Source: Azospirillum humicireducens
GTDB lineage: Bacteria > Pseudomonadota > Alphaproteobacteria > Azospirillales > Azospirillaceae
Length of the DNA: 64,000 nucleotides
Direction: 5' to 3'
NCBI RefSeq assembly: GCF_001639105.2
Contig: NZ_CP015285.1
Span: 364,501 to 428,500 of the forward strand
Below, piece by piece: positions 1-7,464 of the stretch. Within the stretch, counting starts at the first letter, position 1, and each line of letters starts with the position of its first letter. The notes under the pieces are model-generated. The model saw nothing but the letters and a program-made list of their open reading frames with translations. It was not told the origin of the DNA and ran no database searches. A program made the position numbers and the translations under genes.

Positions 1-464
1 TCCAGGATCAGCAGGCGCGGGGCGCCATGCCGCTCGACGTAATCCTCCCACAGCAGGGCCGACAGCACGGTCGGCGCCCCGCCCATGCCCAGGTTCAGCG
101 CCCGGCCGCAGGTCATGTCCTGCAGGGTGGAGACCGGGAAATGGTTGTCCGCCCGCGAATTGCCCAGCACCAGAACGTCGGCCGGCCCGCGGGTGGCGCT
201 GGCGTCCTGACCGGGGGTGGAGGCGAGCGCCGCCTTCACCATCAGGACGCCCGGCGTTTCGTCCGTCCGGTTTTCCGGCGTCGGCCCGTCCGGCTGCCGG
301 TCGGCCTTGGCGGCCGGCACCTCCTCCGGCTCGGGCGGACGGTAGATCGCCATGAAGCGGTCGCTGGAGCGCAGAAGCAGCTCGCCCAGCGCCGAAGCCA
401 GGACCCGGTCCATCGCCGTGACGGTGGCGAGGATCAGCACGATGCAAGCCAGAAGGCGGTACAT
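1..464 (-). CDS. SGNH-like O-acetylation partner protein, partial
   Basis: These are the first 154 codons of a minus-strand gene that runs off the left edge, starting at ATG 464. The N-terminus has one hydrophobic segment (about residues 4-22), so the protein is probably anchored in the inner membrane with the remainder in the periplasm. Near residue 110 the stretch VLVLGNSRADNHFP fits block I of SGNH-type acyl-transfer proteins, with the Ser as candidate nucleophile. It starts 21 bp after the stop of an MBOAT acyltransferase, the usual pairing of a membrane acyl carrier with a periplasmic SGNH partner (compare AlgI with AlgJ or AlgX). A role in exopolysaccharide O-acetylation is inferred. 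The His block needed to confirm the family lies outside the window. Confidence 0.6.
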   Translation of the reverse strand, partial: MYRLLACIVLILATVTAMDRVLASALGELLLRSSDRFMAIYRPPEPEEVPAAKADRQPDGPTPENRTDETPGVLMVKAALASTPGQDASATRGPADVLVLGNSRADNHFPVSTLQDMTCGRALNLGMGGAPTVLSALLWEDYVERHGAPRLLIL

Positions 465-485
465 GGGAGGATCTCCGTCCGGTCT

Positions 486-1922
486 TCAGAACTGGAAGTA
501 GATGAAGGCGTGGTTGGCGAAGCTGCCGAACAGCAGCATCACCAGGATCAGGGCGGAACAGGCCATCGATCGCGCCACCACGTTGGTTCCGGCATAGCGG
601 CGGCCAGCGCCGCGCTCGATCAGCGCATCGACCGTCAGCACGATCAGGCCGGCGACGGCGACGCGCAGCAGCGAGCTGGCCTGGAGGTTGCCCTGCTGCA
701 GGCCAAAATCGCCGTGGGCGATGATGCCCAGGATGGTCCAGACCGTGTGCAGGCTGTCGGCACGGAAGGGCAGCCAGGTCAGCGTCACCACCGCGAACAC
801 CAGACCGACCATCACCAGACGGCCGGCGGCCAGCGCCGGGCCGCTGAGGCGCACCGGGCTGAGAGCGGCCAGCCGGCGCGCGCCGTCCTCCACCAGCATC
901 AGCCCGCCATGAAGCGCTCCCCACAGGACGAAGGTCCAGTTGGCGCCGTGCCACAGGCCGGAGATCAGCATGGTGATGACGACATTGCGGATGCGCAGCC
1001 AGCGCGTCCGGCTGCCGCCCATCGGCACATAGACATAGTCGCGGAACCAGGTGGACAGCGAGATGTGCCAGCGCCGCCAGAAATCGCGCATGCCGGTGGC
1101 GAAATAGGGCCGGGCGAAATTCTGGCACATGGTGTAGCCGAAGATCTGGGCCAGCCCGATGGCGATCAGAGAGTAACCGGCGAAGTCTCCGTAGATCTGC
1201 AGCGAGAAGCAGACCAGCCCGATCATATGCTGGAGCGCGTTGAAGAACTCCGGCTGGTGGAACCGGGCGTCGACCACCACCGCGGCGTTGTCGGCCAGCC
1301 CGATCTTCAGGAAATAGCCCCAGATCACCTTTTCCAGGCCGGCGAAGCGCTCCTCGAACGGGATGTCGCGCGGGCGCTGCTGGATTTGCGGCAGCAGGTC
1401 GCGCGCCCGCACGATCGGGCCGGCCACCAGCTGCGGGAAGAAGGCGACGAAGGTGGCATAGCGCATCAGCGAGCGTTCCGGCTGCTTCACCTCGCCGGTG
1501 TAGAGATCGATGCCGTAGCTCAGATTCTGGAAGGTGTAGAAGGAGATGCCGACCGGCAACAGGATGTCCAGCGTCCGGCGTCCCACGTCGACGCCCAGGG
1601 ATGCGAGTGCGGTCTCCGCGCTGTCGGCGAAGAAGTTGTAGTATTTGAAGAAGAACAGCATGCCCAGGTTGGTGCCGAGGCTTAAGAACAGGTACAGCTT
1701 TTTGGTCTGTCGGTCGGGCGCGTCGGCGATCTTCAGGCCGCAATAGAAGTCGATGAAGGTGCTGAGCGCCAGCAGTGCGCAGAACCGGTAATCCCAATAG
1801 CCGTAGAAAATATAGCTGGCCACCAGCAGGAAGGGCGTGAAGACGCGCGTGCGCGCCAGCGCCATGAAGCCGGCGCTGAACACGGTGATGAACAGCAGGA
1901 AGTTCAGGCTGGTGAAGCTCAT
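486..1922 (-). CDS. MBOAT family O-acyltransferase (AlgI-like)
   Basis: This is a 478-residue polytopic membrane protein of the membrane-bound O-acyltransferase family, which moves acyl groups across the inner membrane for attachment to polysaccharide. The family signature is visible: RDFWRRWHISLSTWFRDYVY around residues 280-300, followed by GLWHGANWTFVLWGALHGG around 325-345 with the conserved active-site His of LWHG and the second His of LHGG. The N-terminus LNFLLFITVF is typical of AlgI relatives. I chose ATG 1922 because the reading frame upstream to 1958 does not look membrane-like and family members start close to this point. The gene precedes, by 21 bp, a truncated SGNH-like gene that is probably its partner. 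The acceptor polymer is not identifiable. Confidence 0.9.
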   Translation of the reverse strand: MSFTSLNFLLFITVFSAGFMALARTRVFTPFLLVASYIFYGYWDYRFCALLALSTFIDFYCGLKIADAPDRQTKKLYLFLSLGTNLGMLFFFKYYNFFADSAETALASLGVDVGRRTLDILLPVGISFYTFQNLSYGIDLYTGEVKQPERSLMRYATFVAFFPQLVAGPIVRARDLLPQIQQRPRDIPFEERFAGLEKVIWGYFLKIGLADNAAVVVDARFHQPEFFNALQHMIGLVCFSLQIYGDFAGYSLIAIGLAQIFGYTMCQNFARPYFATGMRDFWRRWHISLSTWFRDYVYVPMGGSRTRWLRIRNVVITMLISGLWHGANWTFVLWGALHGGLMLVEDGARRLAALSPVRLSGPALAAGRLVMVGLVFAVVTLTWLPFRADSLHTVWTILGIIAHGDFGLQQGNLQASSLLRVAVAGLIVLTVDALIERGAGRRYAGTNVVARSMACSALILVMLLFGSFANHAFIYFQF

Positions 1923-2269
1923 CGTGCCCCCGGCAGAGATGCTCGCGCGTCCGCGCAACCGCGCAAGAAAGGCGAAGTTCGGAGCCGAAGATAACCACGA
2001 TTTCAGGACTTCCCGCCGCCGCGGTAGGGTTGTTCTGCCGGATATGGGACGTACTCTGAAAAGGGCCGGGCGTATGATTCCAAACGGTTAGAACCGCCAA
2101 GCCGGGACTGGGCCATACTCGAAAGTGGCAAGCCCCAACCGGTCGCTGGGCCCGGATGGGCCGGCGTCCAACCGCCCTCCGGGTTATTAAGGGGGTGCAA
2201 GCGGGGATGCGAGCCGCTACATATGCAGCCGACAAACCCTTCAACTCTGGCTGACGAGGAGGCACCGCC
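1923..2269. other. intergenic region between MBOAT gene and prfB
   Basis: This 347-bp gap separates two divergent genes and must carry both promoters. I see no coding frame with plausible codon use and no strong sigma-70 pair. A good ribosome binding site (GACGAGGAGG) lies just ahead of the prfB start. Confidence 0.5.
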
Positions 2270-3401
2270 ATGCGGGCCGAGATCGAAGCGGCCGCCGGCG
2301 AGATCAGAGAATCGCTGGCGCTGCTGAGGAGGCATCTTTGACTGGGACAATGCACTGCGGCGTCTCGACGAACTGAACAACCTCGCCGAGGATCCCAAGC
2401 TTTGGGACGACCCGACGCGGGCCCAGACGATCATGCGCGAGCGTACCCAGCTCGACACGTCCGTCGCCGGCTATCGGGCGCTCGAGCGCGATCTGTCCGA
2501 CAGTCTGGAACTGATCGAGATGGGTGAAGCGGAAGGCGACGCCACCGTCGTCGCCGATGCCGAGGCCCAGCTCTATGGCCTGCGCGACCGCGCCAACAAG
2601 CTGCAGATCGAAAGTCTGCTGTCGGGCGAGGCCGATGCGAACGACTGCTTCGTCGAGGTGAATGCCGGCGCCGGCGGCACGGAGGCCCAGGACTGGGCGC
2701 TGATGCTGATGCGCATGTACACCCGCTGGGCGGAGCAGCATGGCTACAAGACCGAATGGCTGGACGAGACGCCGGGCGAAGAGGCCGGCATCAAGTCCGC
2801 GACCGTCCAGATCAAGGGCCACAACGCCTATGGCTGGCTGAAGACCGAGGCCGGCGTGCACCGTCTGGTGCGCATCAGCCCGTTCGACAGCCAGGCGCGG
2901 CGCCAGACCAGCTTCGCCGCCGTCTCGATTTCCCCGGTGATCGACGACAAGATCGACATCGAGATCAACGAGAAGGACTGCCGCATCGACACCTACCGGG
3001 CGTCGGGCGCCGGCGGCCAGCACATCAACAAGACCGACTCGGCGGTGCGCATCACGCACATCCCGACGAACATCGTGGTGAGCTGTCAGCAGGAACGGTC
3101 GCAGCACAAGAACCGTGCCAAGGCGTGGGACATGCTGCGTGCCCGCCTGTACGAGCGGGAGTTGAAGATCCGCGAGGATGCCGCCGCTGCGCTGGAAGCC
3201 ACCAAGACCGACATCGGCTGGGGTCACCAGATCCGCTCCTATGTCCTGCACCCCTATCAGATGGTGAAGGACCTGCGGACGGAGGTGGAAACCTCGCAGA
3301 GCCAAGCGGTGCTGGACGGCGCGCTCGATCCCTTCCTGGAGGCCGCACTCGCCTCCCGGATCAAGGGGCAGAGCGACGACGCGCATGCCGCCGGCGGCTG
3401 A
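2270..3401 (+). CDS. prfB: peptide chain release factor 2 (programmed +1 frameshift)
   Basis: RF2 recognises UGA and UAA stop codons and triggers release of the finished peptide. The gene is in two frames. ATG 2270 opens a 23-codon frame ending CTT TGA at 2336-2341, preceded by an internal Shine-Dalgarno AGGAGG. A +1 slip on CTT makes the ribosome read GAC TGG GAC and continue to the stop at 3401, giving about 376 residues. This is the classical autoregulatory RF2 frameshift: low RF2 lets the ribosome pause at UGA and shift. SPF (in RISPFDSQ), the tripeptide that reads the stop codon, and the GGQ of [14 protein letters not shown], which drives hydrolysis, are both present. Reading only from the later ATG at 2433 would truncate the protein. 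Confidence 0.97.
2327..2342 (+). promoter_or_regulatory. RF2 programmed frameshift site
   Basis: AGGAGG CAT CTT TGA C combines an internal Shine-Dalgarno three bases ahead of the slippery CTT codon, an in-frame UGA, and a C after the stop that makes it a weak terminator. It has the same layout as the E. coli site and sets RF2 level by feedback. Confidence 0.95.
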
Positions 3402-3417
3402 CGGGTTGGAGCGTGGG

Positions 3418-3446
3418 AAAGGGCGGTCGCTTGCGGCCGCCCTTTT
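3418..3446 (+). terminator. intrinsic terminator after prfB
   Basis: AAAGGGCGG and CCGCCCTTTT form a stem around a ten-base loop and end in a short T run, 16 bp after the prfB stop. Confidence 0.75.
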
Positions 3447-3542
3447 CGATTCGGTGTGTGCCTGGAAAGCCTCCTTGGAATGGAAGGGTGGGCTCGGCTG
3501 TTACAACAGGCTCTCGCCCCAACGATTCGGAGCAACCGATCC

Positions 3543-3869
3543 ATGAACGGACGTATTCTTCCCGCCCTGAGCGGCGCCATCCTGTGCGGCACCATGCTGC
3601 TGGCGACCCCGGCCTTTGCCGCCTGCGAAACGGACAATCTGCCCGACGAGATGCGTCTGGCCTTCATTTCCGGCGCCCAGGAGGCGCTGAACGAGCACGG
3701 ATTCAATGCCGGGCCGGTGGACGGCAAGATGGGATCGCGCACCCGCTCGGCGATCCGCTCCTACCAGCGTGCGGCCAGGCTGCCGGTGGACGGCTGCGCC
3801 ACCCAGGGGCTGCTCGACCATCTGAACTTCAGCCAGCCGAAGGTCTACGGCCCCGGCGCGCGCCGCTGA
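3543..3869 (+). CDS. secreted peptidoglycan-binding domain protein
   Basis: This 108-residue protein has a clear Sec signal peptide (positively charged start, hydrophobic core, cleavage after ATPAFA near residue 26). The mature part resembles a single PG_binding_1 fold, with the characteristic segments EALNEHGFNAGPVDGKMGSR and TRSAIRSYQRAARLPVDG, near residues 46-80. Such domains hold a protein on the cell wall. There is no attached enzyme domain, so the function beyond wall binding is unknown. It is a single-gene unit following the prfB terminator. Two Cys (residue 28 and in DGCATQG) could form a periplasmic disulfide. ATG 3543 is chosen because the signal peptide begins there. Confidence 0.8.
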   Translation: MNGRILPALSGAILCGTMLLATPAFAACETDNLPDEMRLAFISGAQEALNEHGFNAGPVDGKMGSRTRSAIRSYQRAARLPVDGCATQGLLDHLNFSQPKVYGPGARR

Positions 3870-3884
3870 CCAGGCTTTATGACG

Positions 3885-4121
3885 TCAGGCCAGCATGTCG
3901 AGCAGCCTTTTGCTGTTCTCCTGTGTCGTCTGCAGGACCTTGGCATTGGCGGCGAAATCCACCTGGGCGGCGCTCAGGTCGAGCACCACCGCCGGGTCAA
4001 GGTTCCCCGCCGCGATCTCCGTCGCCGCCGCCTCGCCGCGGGCCTGGGCGTCCTGCAGGCCGGCGAGAGCGCTGGCCTGCGGCCGGTAGGGCGTGGCGGA
4101 GGTGGCCGATCCGATATCCAT
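3885..4121 (-). CDS. small flagellar rod/hook-like protein (putative motility protein)
   Basis: This is a 78-residue protein. Its C-terminal half, with VLDLSAAQVDFAANAKVLQ followed by a heptad-like tail, resembles the C-terminal helix of flagellar axial proteins (FlgB, FlgC, FlgG and hook proteins, typically MI..Q.AYEANAKVI.T). Axial proteins use this helix with an N-terminal helix to build a coiled coil. Here the N-terminal motif is missing and the whole protein is barely one domain, as in YjfB-type putative motility proteins. No flagellar genes are nearby. It stands between two unrelated genes. The link to motility is inferred from the helix pattern only. Confidence 0.6.
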   Translation of the reverse strand: MDIGSATSATPYRPQASALAGLQDAQARGEAAATEIAAGNLDPAVVLDLSAAQVDFAANAKVLQTTQENSKRLLDMLA

Positions 4122-4167
4122 GGCGGCTGTCCGGCTGGTTGAGGGGGCAGGATAGCGGAACGAGGGT

Positions 4168-4992
4168 TTAGGGTTGGTGAATGGGTGACATCGCTCCGGC
4201 GGCGGCTCTCTCCGCCAGCCAGTCCGCCAGCCGGCCCAGAAAGGCCGCGGCCTCCGCCGGATCGCGCAGGCTCCAGGTCGCCGCCGTCTCGGCCGGGTCG
4301 TCCATCACCCGGATGCCGATTCCCGGCCCTGACAGCGCGCGGAAGGCGTCCTCGTCGGTCTCGTCGTCGCCGAGATAGATCGGCACGGTGCCGTCCCCCT
4401 CCAGCCTCAGCGCTTCCAGCAGGGCGAGGACGGCACGGCCCTTGTCCCAGGGCAGGTTTGGGCGAAGCTCGAACAGCTCCTTGCCGCCGGTCACGCGCAA
4501 CCGCGCCTGCTCCTGCGCCACCGTGCGGACGGTGTCCGCCACGGCGGGCTTTTCGGGTGGGGCGACCTGACGGGTGTGGATGGCGATGGCGAAGCGCTTG
4601 CGCTCCACCAGCGCGCCGGCGATGCCGCCCAGACGGTCGTGCAGACTCCGTTCGGCGGCGTCGAGGTCGGGGACATACTCGACGCCGACCTGCCGGCGCA
4701 GGTCCGGACCGCGCAGATCGAAACCATGGCTGCCCGCATAGACCAGATCGTCCAGCGCCACCATCGCCGCCAGATCGTCCAGGTCGCGGCCGCTGACGAA
4801 GGCGACCGGGCACAGGGTCGACAGCCGTCGGACCACCGCGCGAGCCTCCGCTGGCATCACCGCCAGGTCCGGCCTGGGCGCGATGGCGGCGAGCGTGCCG
4901 TCGTAATCGAGGAACAGGGCGGGGGTGCGGCCGCCGATCGCCGCGGTGAAGGCGTCGAATTCCGAGAATGCGGAGGGTGGGACGTGGGTCAA
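4168..4992 (-). CDS. otsB: trehalose-6-phosphate phosphatase
   Basis: OtsB removes phosphate from trehalose 6-phosphate to give trehalose, an osmoprotectant. The HAD-family motifs are complete: FLDYDGTLA near the N-terminus (nucleophile Asp and general acid Asp), AFVSGRD (motif II Ser), a Lys in WDKGRAV, and GDDETDEDAF (magnesium site). I prefer the TTG start at 4992, which has GAGG eight bases upstream and gives about 26 residues before the first motif. A GTG at 5052 would add 20 residues but has no ribosome binding site. The synthase otsA, usually adjacent, is not in this window, so trehalose phosphate must come from elsewhere. Confidence 0.88.
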   Translation of the reverse strand: MTHVPPSAFSEFDAFTAAIGGRTPALFLDYDGTLAAIAPRPDLAVMPAEARAVVRRLSTLCPVAFVSGRDLDDLAAMVALDDLVYAGSHGFDLRGPDLRRQVGVEYVPDLDAAERSLHDRLGGIAGALVERKRFAIAIHTRQVAPPEKPAVADTVRTVAQEQARLRVTGGKELFELRPNLPWDKGRAVLALLEALRLEGDGTVPIYLGDDETDEDAFRALSGPGIGIRVMDDPAETAATWSLRDPAEAAAFLGRLADWLAERAAAGAMSPIHQP

Positions 4993-5209
4993 GGGGGGAA
5001 CCTCGCGCCGCTGCCAGAGGAATGTGGCGGCTGTCCGGGGCCGGCACGCCACTGGAGTGGTAACGGCCGGAACAGCTGGGCGGCTTGCGCTCCGGCAAAT
5101 GGAACGGCCAATTGTGGCCGATCTGCAACAAACCCCTCAAAAAGCTTCGGCCCCGCGCAGGGGCCGGCTTTGGAGGTTGCGGTACCTCCGGGTTTTGGTA
5201 CTGTTGCAG

Positions 5210-5290
5210 TGCAGCAAGCGATTGCTGCTTCGCCCTTCTTGGGCGTTTCCTCCCTAAACTCAAGGCCGCTGTATTCAGCGGCCTTTTTCT
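5210..5290 (+). ncRNA. predicted small regulatory RNA, alpha-r8/MmgR-like
   Basis: About 80 bases fold as three successive stem-loops: GCAGCAA/TTGCTGC with loop GCGA (5211-5228), CGCCC/GGGCG with loop TTCTT (5231-5245), and a ten-pair terminator stem AAGGCCGCTG/CAGCGGCCTT followed by T residues (5262-5290). Between the second and third hairpins lies an unpaired TTTCCTCCCT (5246-5255), complementary to a ribosome binding site. From memory, an unpaired UUUCCUCCCU and a length near 77 nt characterise the alphaproteobacterial alpha-r8 family (MmgR of Sinorhizobium). A weak promoter (TTGCGG 5177, TACTGT 5199) would start the RNA near 5210. Upstream hairpins at 5149-5165 and 5172-5189 may mean a longer transcript. 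Family identity is inferred; the fold and terminator are seen. Confidence 0.65.
5262..5290 (+). terminator. intrinsic terminator of the predicted small RNA
   Basis: A perfect ten-base-pair stem with a TATT loop is followed by TTTCTT. No protein gene on the plus strand ends here, which is the main reason to propose an RNA gene. Confidence 0.85.
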
Positions 5291-5341
5291 TGCCAGAAAG
5301 CCCCCTGGTTAGGCAACCCCTTACAAAAGTCATAGCGCTGC

Positions 5342-5459
5342 GATTTTCTTCGGGGGATGAGGGGGCGAGTGAGGGGGGCAGGGGTGCGGTCCGCCACCGG
5401 CCGAGGGCCCGGCGCCCCGTCCCCCGATTGTGGGGAGAGGCGGGCGACCGAAGAAAATC
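5342..5459. repeat. 12-bp inverted repeat enclosing a GC-rich element
   Basis: GATTTTCTTCGG (5342-5353) is exactly repeated in inverse orientation as CCGAAGAAAATC (5448-5459). The 94 bases between are rich in G runs on one side and C runs on the other and contain a near-palindromic GGGCCCGGCGCC core. It lies in non-coding DNA between the small RNA and a 20-codon gene. It could be a small interspersed palindromic element. No transposase is present. Confidence 0.45.
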
Positions 5460-5740
5460 ATTTGAATACAATGTACTGCCGGAGTCAGCGTCAGCCGGGG
5501 CGATGACGGGGACTCCGCCGTTCCATGCAAGGCCGGACTGGTCCATGGCTTGGAACGCCATTGCTGGGGATCGTCGGGCGAGATAATTTTTTCTGTCTTT
5601 TTCCGCGGCCTGTCATCCTTGCTGCAGTGCAGGGGGCGAAAAACCGCCGCAGGCACACGGAATCACTGCACCCGCATCGCGAACTGTCGTATAGATTCCG
5701 ACGACACGCCCATCCGCCGCAATCCACAGGAGCCGTTCCC

Positions 5741-5803
5741 ATGGACATCGCCATCATGGTCCTCGCCGTTGCCTTCTTCTTCTGGCAGACCATTTCCGAC
5801 TGA
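5741..5803 (+). CDS. 20-residue hydrophobic membrane peptide
   Basis: A 20-codon frame begins at ATG 5741 with an AGGAG ribosome binding site about eight bases upstream and ends at TGA 5803, 57 bp before a strong terminator. The peptide is a single hydrophobic segment (residues 2-16, with three consecutive Phe then Trp) with a short polar tail, as in small accessory subunits that sit beside membrane complexes. It matches no family I can name. Support comes from the good translation start, a dedicated terminator and the surrounding non-coding sequence. Short frames arise by chance, so confidence is moderate. Confidence 0.45.
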   Translation: MDIAIMVLAVAFFFWQTISD

Positions 5804-5859
5804 GCCGGCTGCGGTACGACCGGTTGGGCCGCTCGGCGAGCGAGAGGTCGGCAACCGAG

Positions 5860-5890
5860 AAAAGGGCGGTCCCGCTGGGCCGCCTTTTTT
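5860..5890. terminator. bidirectional intrinsic terminator
   Basis: AAAAGGGCGG and CCGCCTTTTTT form a stem of about ten pairs, with T runs on both strands. It can end the small plus-strand gene and the minus-strand gene that stops at 5932. Confidence 0.8.
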
Positions 5891-5931
5891 CATGTGGCCT
5901 TCAGGAAAAGCACGCGAATCCAGCCGCCGCC

Positions 5932-6261
5932 TCAGTCGGCGGCGATTGGCGGCTCCAGCCGGGAGTGGGCCGAGGCGATCAACTGCAGTGTCTCCATGAT
6001 CGAGCCGATGGCTTCATGCAGATCGGCCTGTTCGTCGCCGGGCAGCGTGGCAAGCACCGCTTCCAACTCCACCGCCGCGTCCTGCAGGCTTGCGCAGGCC
6101 TGTTCCAGGTGACGGCTGGTGCCCTGGCCAATGCCGAGGTCATTTGCAAAATGCAAACGCGCTGCCGGTTTCCCGGACCGCGTCGCGTTCCGGTTTGCAA
6201 AATGCAAATGGACGCCGTTCCCCGTGGCCCGCGTCCCCAACTTCTTCCGCATCATGGGCAT
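5932..6261 (-). CDS. hypothetical small protein
   Basis: A 109-residue protein with no recognisable family. The C-terminal 70 residues (from about HLEQACASLQDAAVELEAVL onward) are rich in Ala, Leu and Glu and are predicted to be alpha-helical, perhaps two antiparallel helices. The N-terminal 40 residues are basic and contain a repeated HFAN, because two copies of a DNA palindrome (6143-6157 and 6194-6208) lie inside the reading frame. The start is uncertain: ATG 6261, 6255 and 6252 are in frame, with GGGG upstream. The function is unknown. The N-terminal part may instead be non-coding regulatory DNA. Confidence 0.5.
   Translation of the reverse strand: MPMMRKKLGTRATGNGVHLHFANRNATRSGKPAARLHFANDLGIGQGTSRHLEQACASLQDAAVELEAVLATLPGDEQADLHEAIGSIMETLQLIASAHSRLEPPIAAD
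6143..6208. repeat. two copies of the palindrome TTTGCAAAATGCAAA
   Basis: TTTGCA-AAA-TGCAAA occurs identically at 6143-6157 and 6194-6208, 51 bp apart (close to five helical turns). Each is a perfect six-base inverted repeat with a three-base spacer, unusually AT-rich for this genome. This is the form of a dimeric regulator site. The copies lie in the N-terminal part of a predicted small gene. Confidence 0.6.
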
Positions 6262-6349
6262 ATCCCCGTTCGGTCTGAACTGAGAATGCGCAAGTCCCGT
6301 GCCACTGCGTGACCGTTGGTTGCGGTCCGCCCCGCAAAAATGGTGAGGC

Positions 6350-7252
6350 CTATTCCGGCCACAGTCGGGCGGCCCCGCGCATGCCACTTTCCCCGCCATG
6401 GCGGGCAATCGCCATCCGGGTCCGCGGCGTGGCTGTCAGCGCCCAGGCGCCCCAGCGGCGCGTCACCGAGTCGCACAGGCCGGGCAGGGCCGACAGGCCG
6501 CCGCCGACCACCACAACGTCGGGATCGAGCAGGTTCAGCACCGGGGCCAGGGCACGGGCCAGTGCATCGGCATGGCGCGTCAGCGCCGCAGCGGCGGCCG
6601 GATCGCCCGCCAGAGCGCGGGCGGCGATCTCCTGCGGGTCCGGCGTCTGTCGGGTGCCGTCTTCCCCGGTCAGGTGCCGGTGCAGGCGCGACAGCCCGGC
6701 CCCGCACAGCACGGTTTCCAGGCAGCCGATCTTGCCGCAGCCGCAGGGCGCCGGCGGGCCGTCGGCCTCCTCCCGCCAGGGCAGCGGGGCATGGCCCCAT
6801 TCGCCGGCCAGCCCGTTGGCCCCCGGAAGGATGCGCCCGTCCACAACGATTCCGCCGCCGACGCCGGTTCCCAGGATGACCCCGAACACCACCGCCGATC
6901 CGACCGCGGCGCCGTCCGCCGCTTCCGACAGGGTGAAGCAATTGGCGTCGTTGGCGATCCGCACCGGGCGGCCGATCCGCCGCGCCGCGTCTTCGGCGAA
7001 AGGGCGGCCGGCGAGCCAGGGCAGGTTCACCGCGCGCACGCGGCCGGCGGCGGGGTCGACGATGCCGGGCAGGCTGATGCCGACGCCGCCGGTGCCGGAC
7101 GGGTCCAGAACCGCCACCGTCTCCGCCAAAGCGTCCAGCGTGGCGTCGTAATCGCGGGGGGTGGGGCGGCGGTGGCGGGCCAGTTCGGACCCGTCGGCGC
7201 CGAGCGCCACGGCCGCGATCTTGGTGCCGCCCAAATCGATTCCGACTCGCAT
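6350..7252 (-). CDS. ROK family sugar kinase
   Basis: A 300-residue cytoplasmic kinase of the ROK family (repressor, ORF, kinase) that phosphorylates a hexose with ATP, most likely fructose, glucose or N-acetylglucosamine. The ATP-binding motif is GIDLGGTKI at residues 4-12. ANDANCF (about 98-104) carries the catalytic Asp. GEWGHAPLPW holds the ROK ExGH substrate motif, and CGCGKIGCLE supplies the zinc-binding Cys-rich loop. There is no N-terminal helix-turn-helix, so it is a kinase and not a repressor. It is transcribed alone, divergent from the ankyrin gene. Substrate preference cannot be decided from sequence. Confidence 0.9.
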   Translation of the reverse strand: MRVGIDLGGTKIAAVALGADGSELARHRRPTPRDYDATLDALAETVAVLDPSGTGGVGISLPGIVDPAAGRVRAVNLPWLAGRPFAEDAARRIGRPVRIANDANCFTLSEAADGAAVGSAVVFGVILGTGVGGGIVVDGRILPGANGLAGEWGHAPLPWREEADGPPAPCGCGKIGCLETVLCGAGLSRLHRHLTGEDGTRQTPDPQEIAARALAGDPAAAAALTRHADALARALAPVLNLLDPDVVVVGGGLSALPGLCDSVTRRWGAWALTATPRTRMAIARHGGESGMRGAARLWPE

Positions 7253-7464
7253 GGCTGTCGCCGTCCAGATGGGGGTTCGGTCGAGGATTCCGGGAGCAAC
7301 CCTATACCCCTCCCCCGTCCGGCGGACCAGCGGCGCGTTCGTGCCGGAAGGGTCAGTCCACCCACCCCGGAAGAGAGCGGGCTACCGCCCTTTGCACTGT
7401 CGGGGCTTGGGGGGCGCATCACTAGAGTCACATCAGCGCTCCCTTCACTGATCGGCGTTTCGAG

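Noticed and set aside
27-1685. A 552-codon plus-strand frame over the MBOAT and SGNH genes
   Set aside because: Composition is typical of antisense frames (His, Gln, Arg rich), and the minus-strand genes have clear family motifs.
4989-5561. A 190-codon minus-strand frame over the small RNA region
   Set aside because: It has no ribosome binding site, crosses a perfect terminator and several hairpins, and has no domain.
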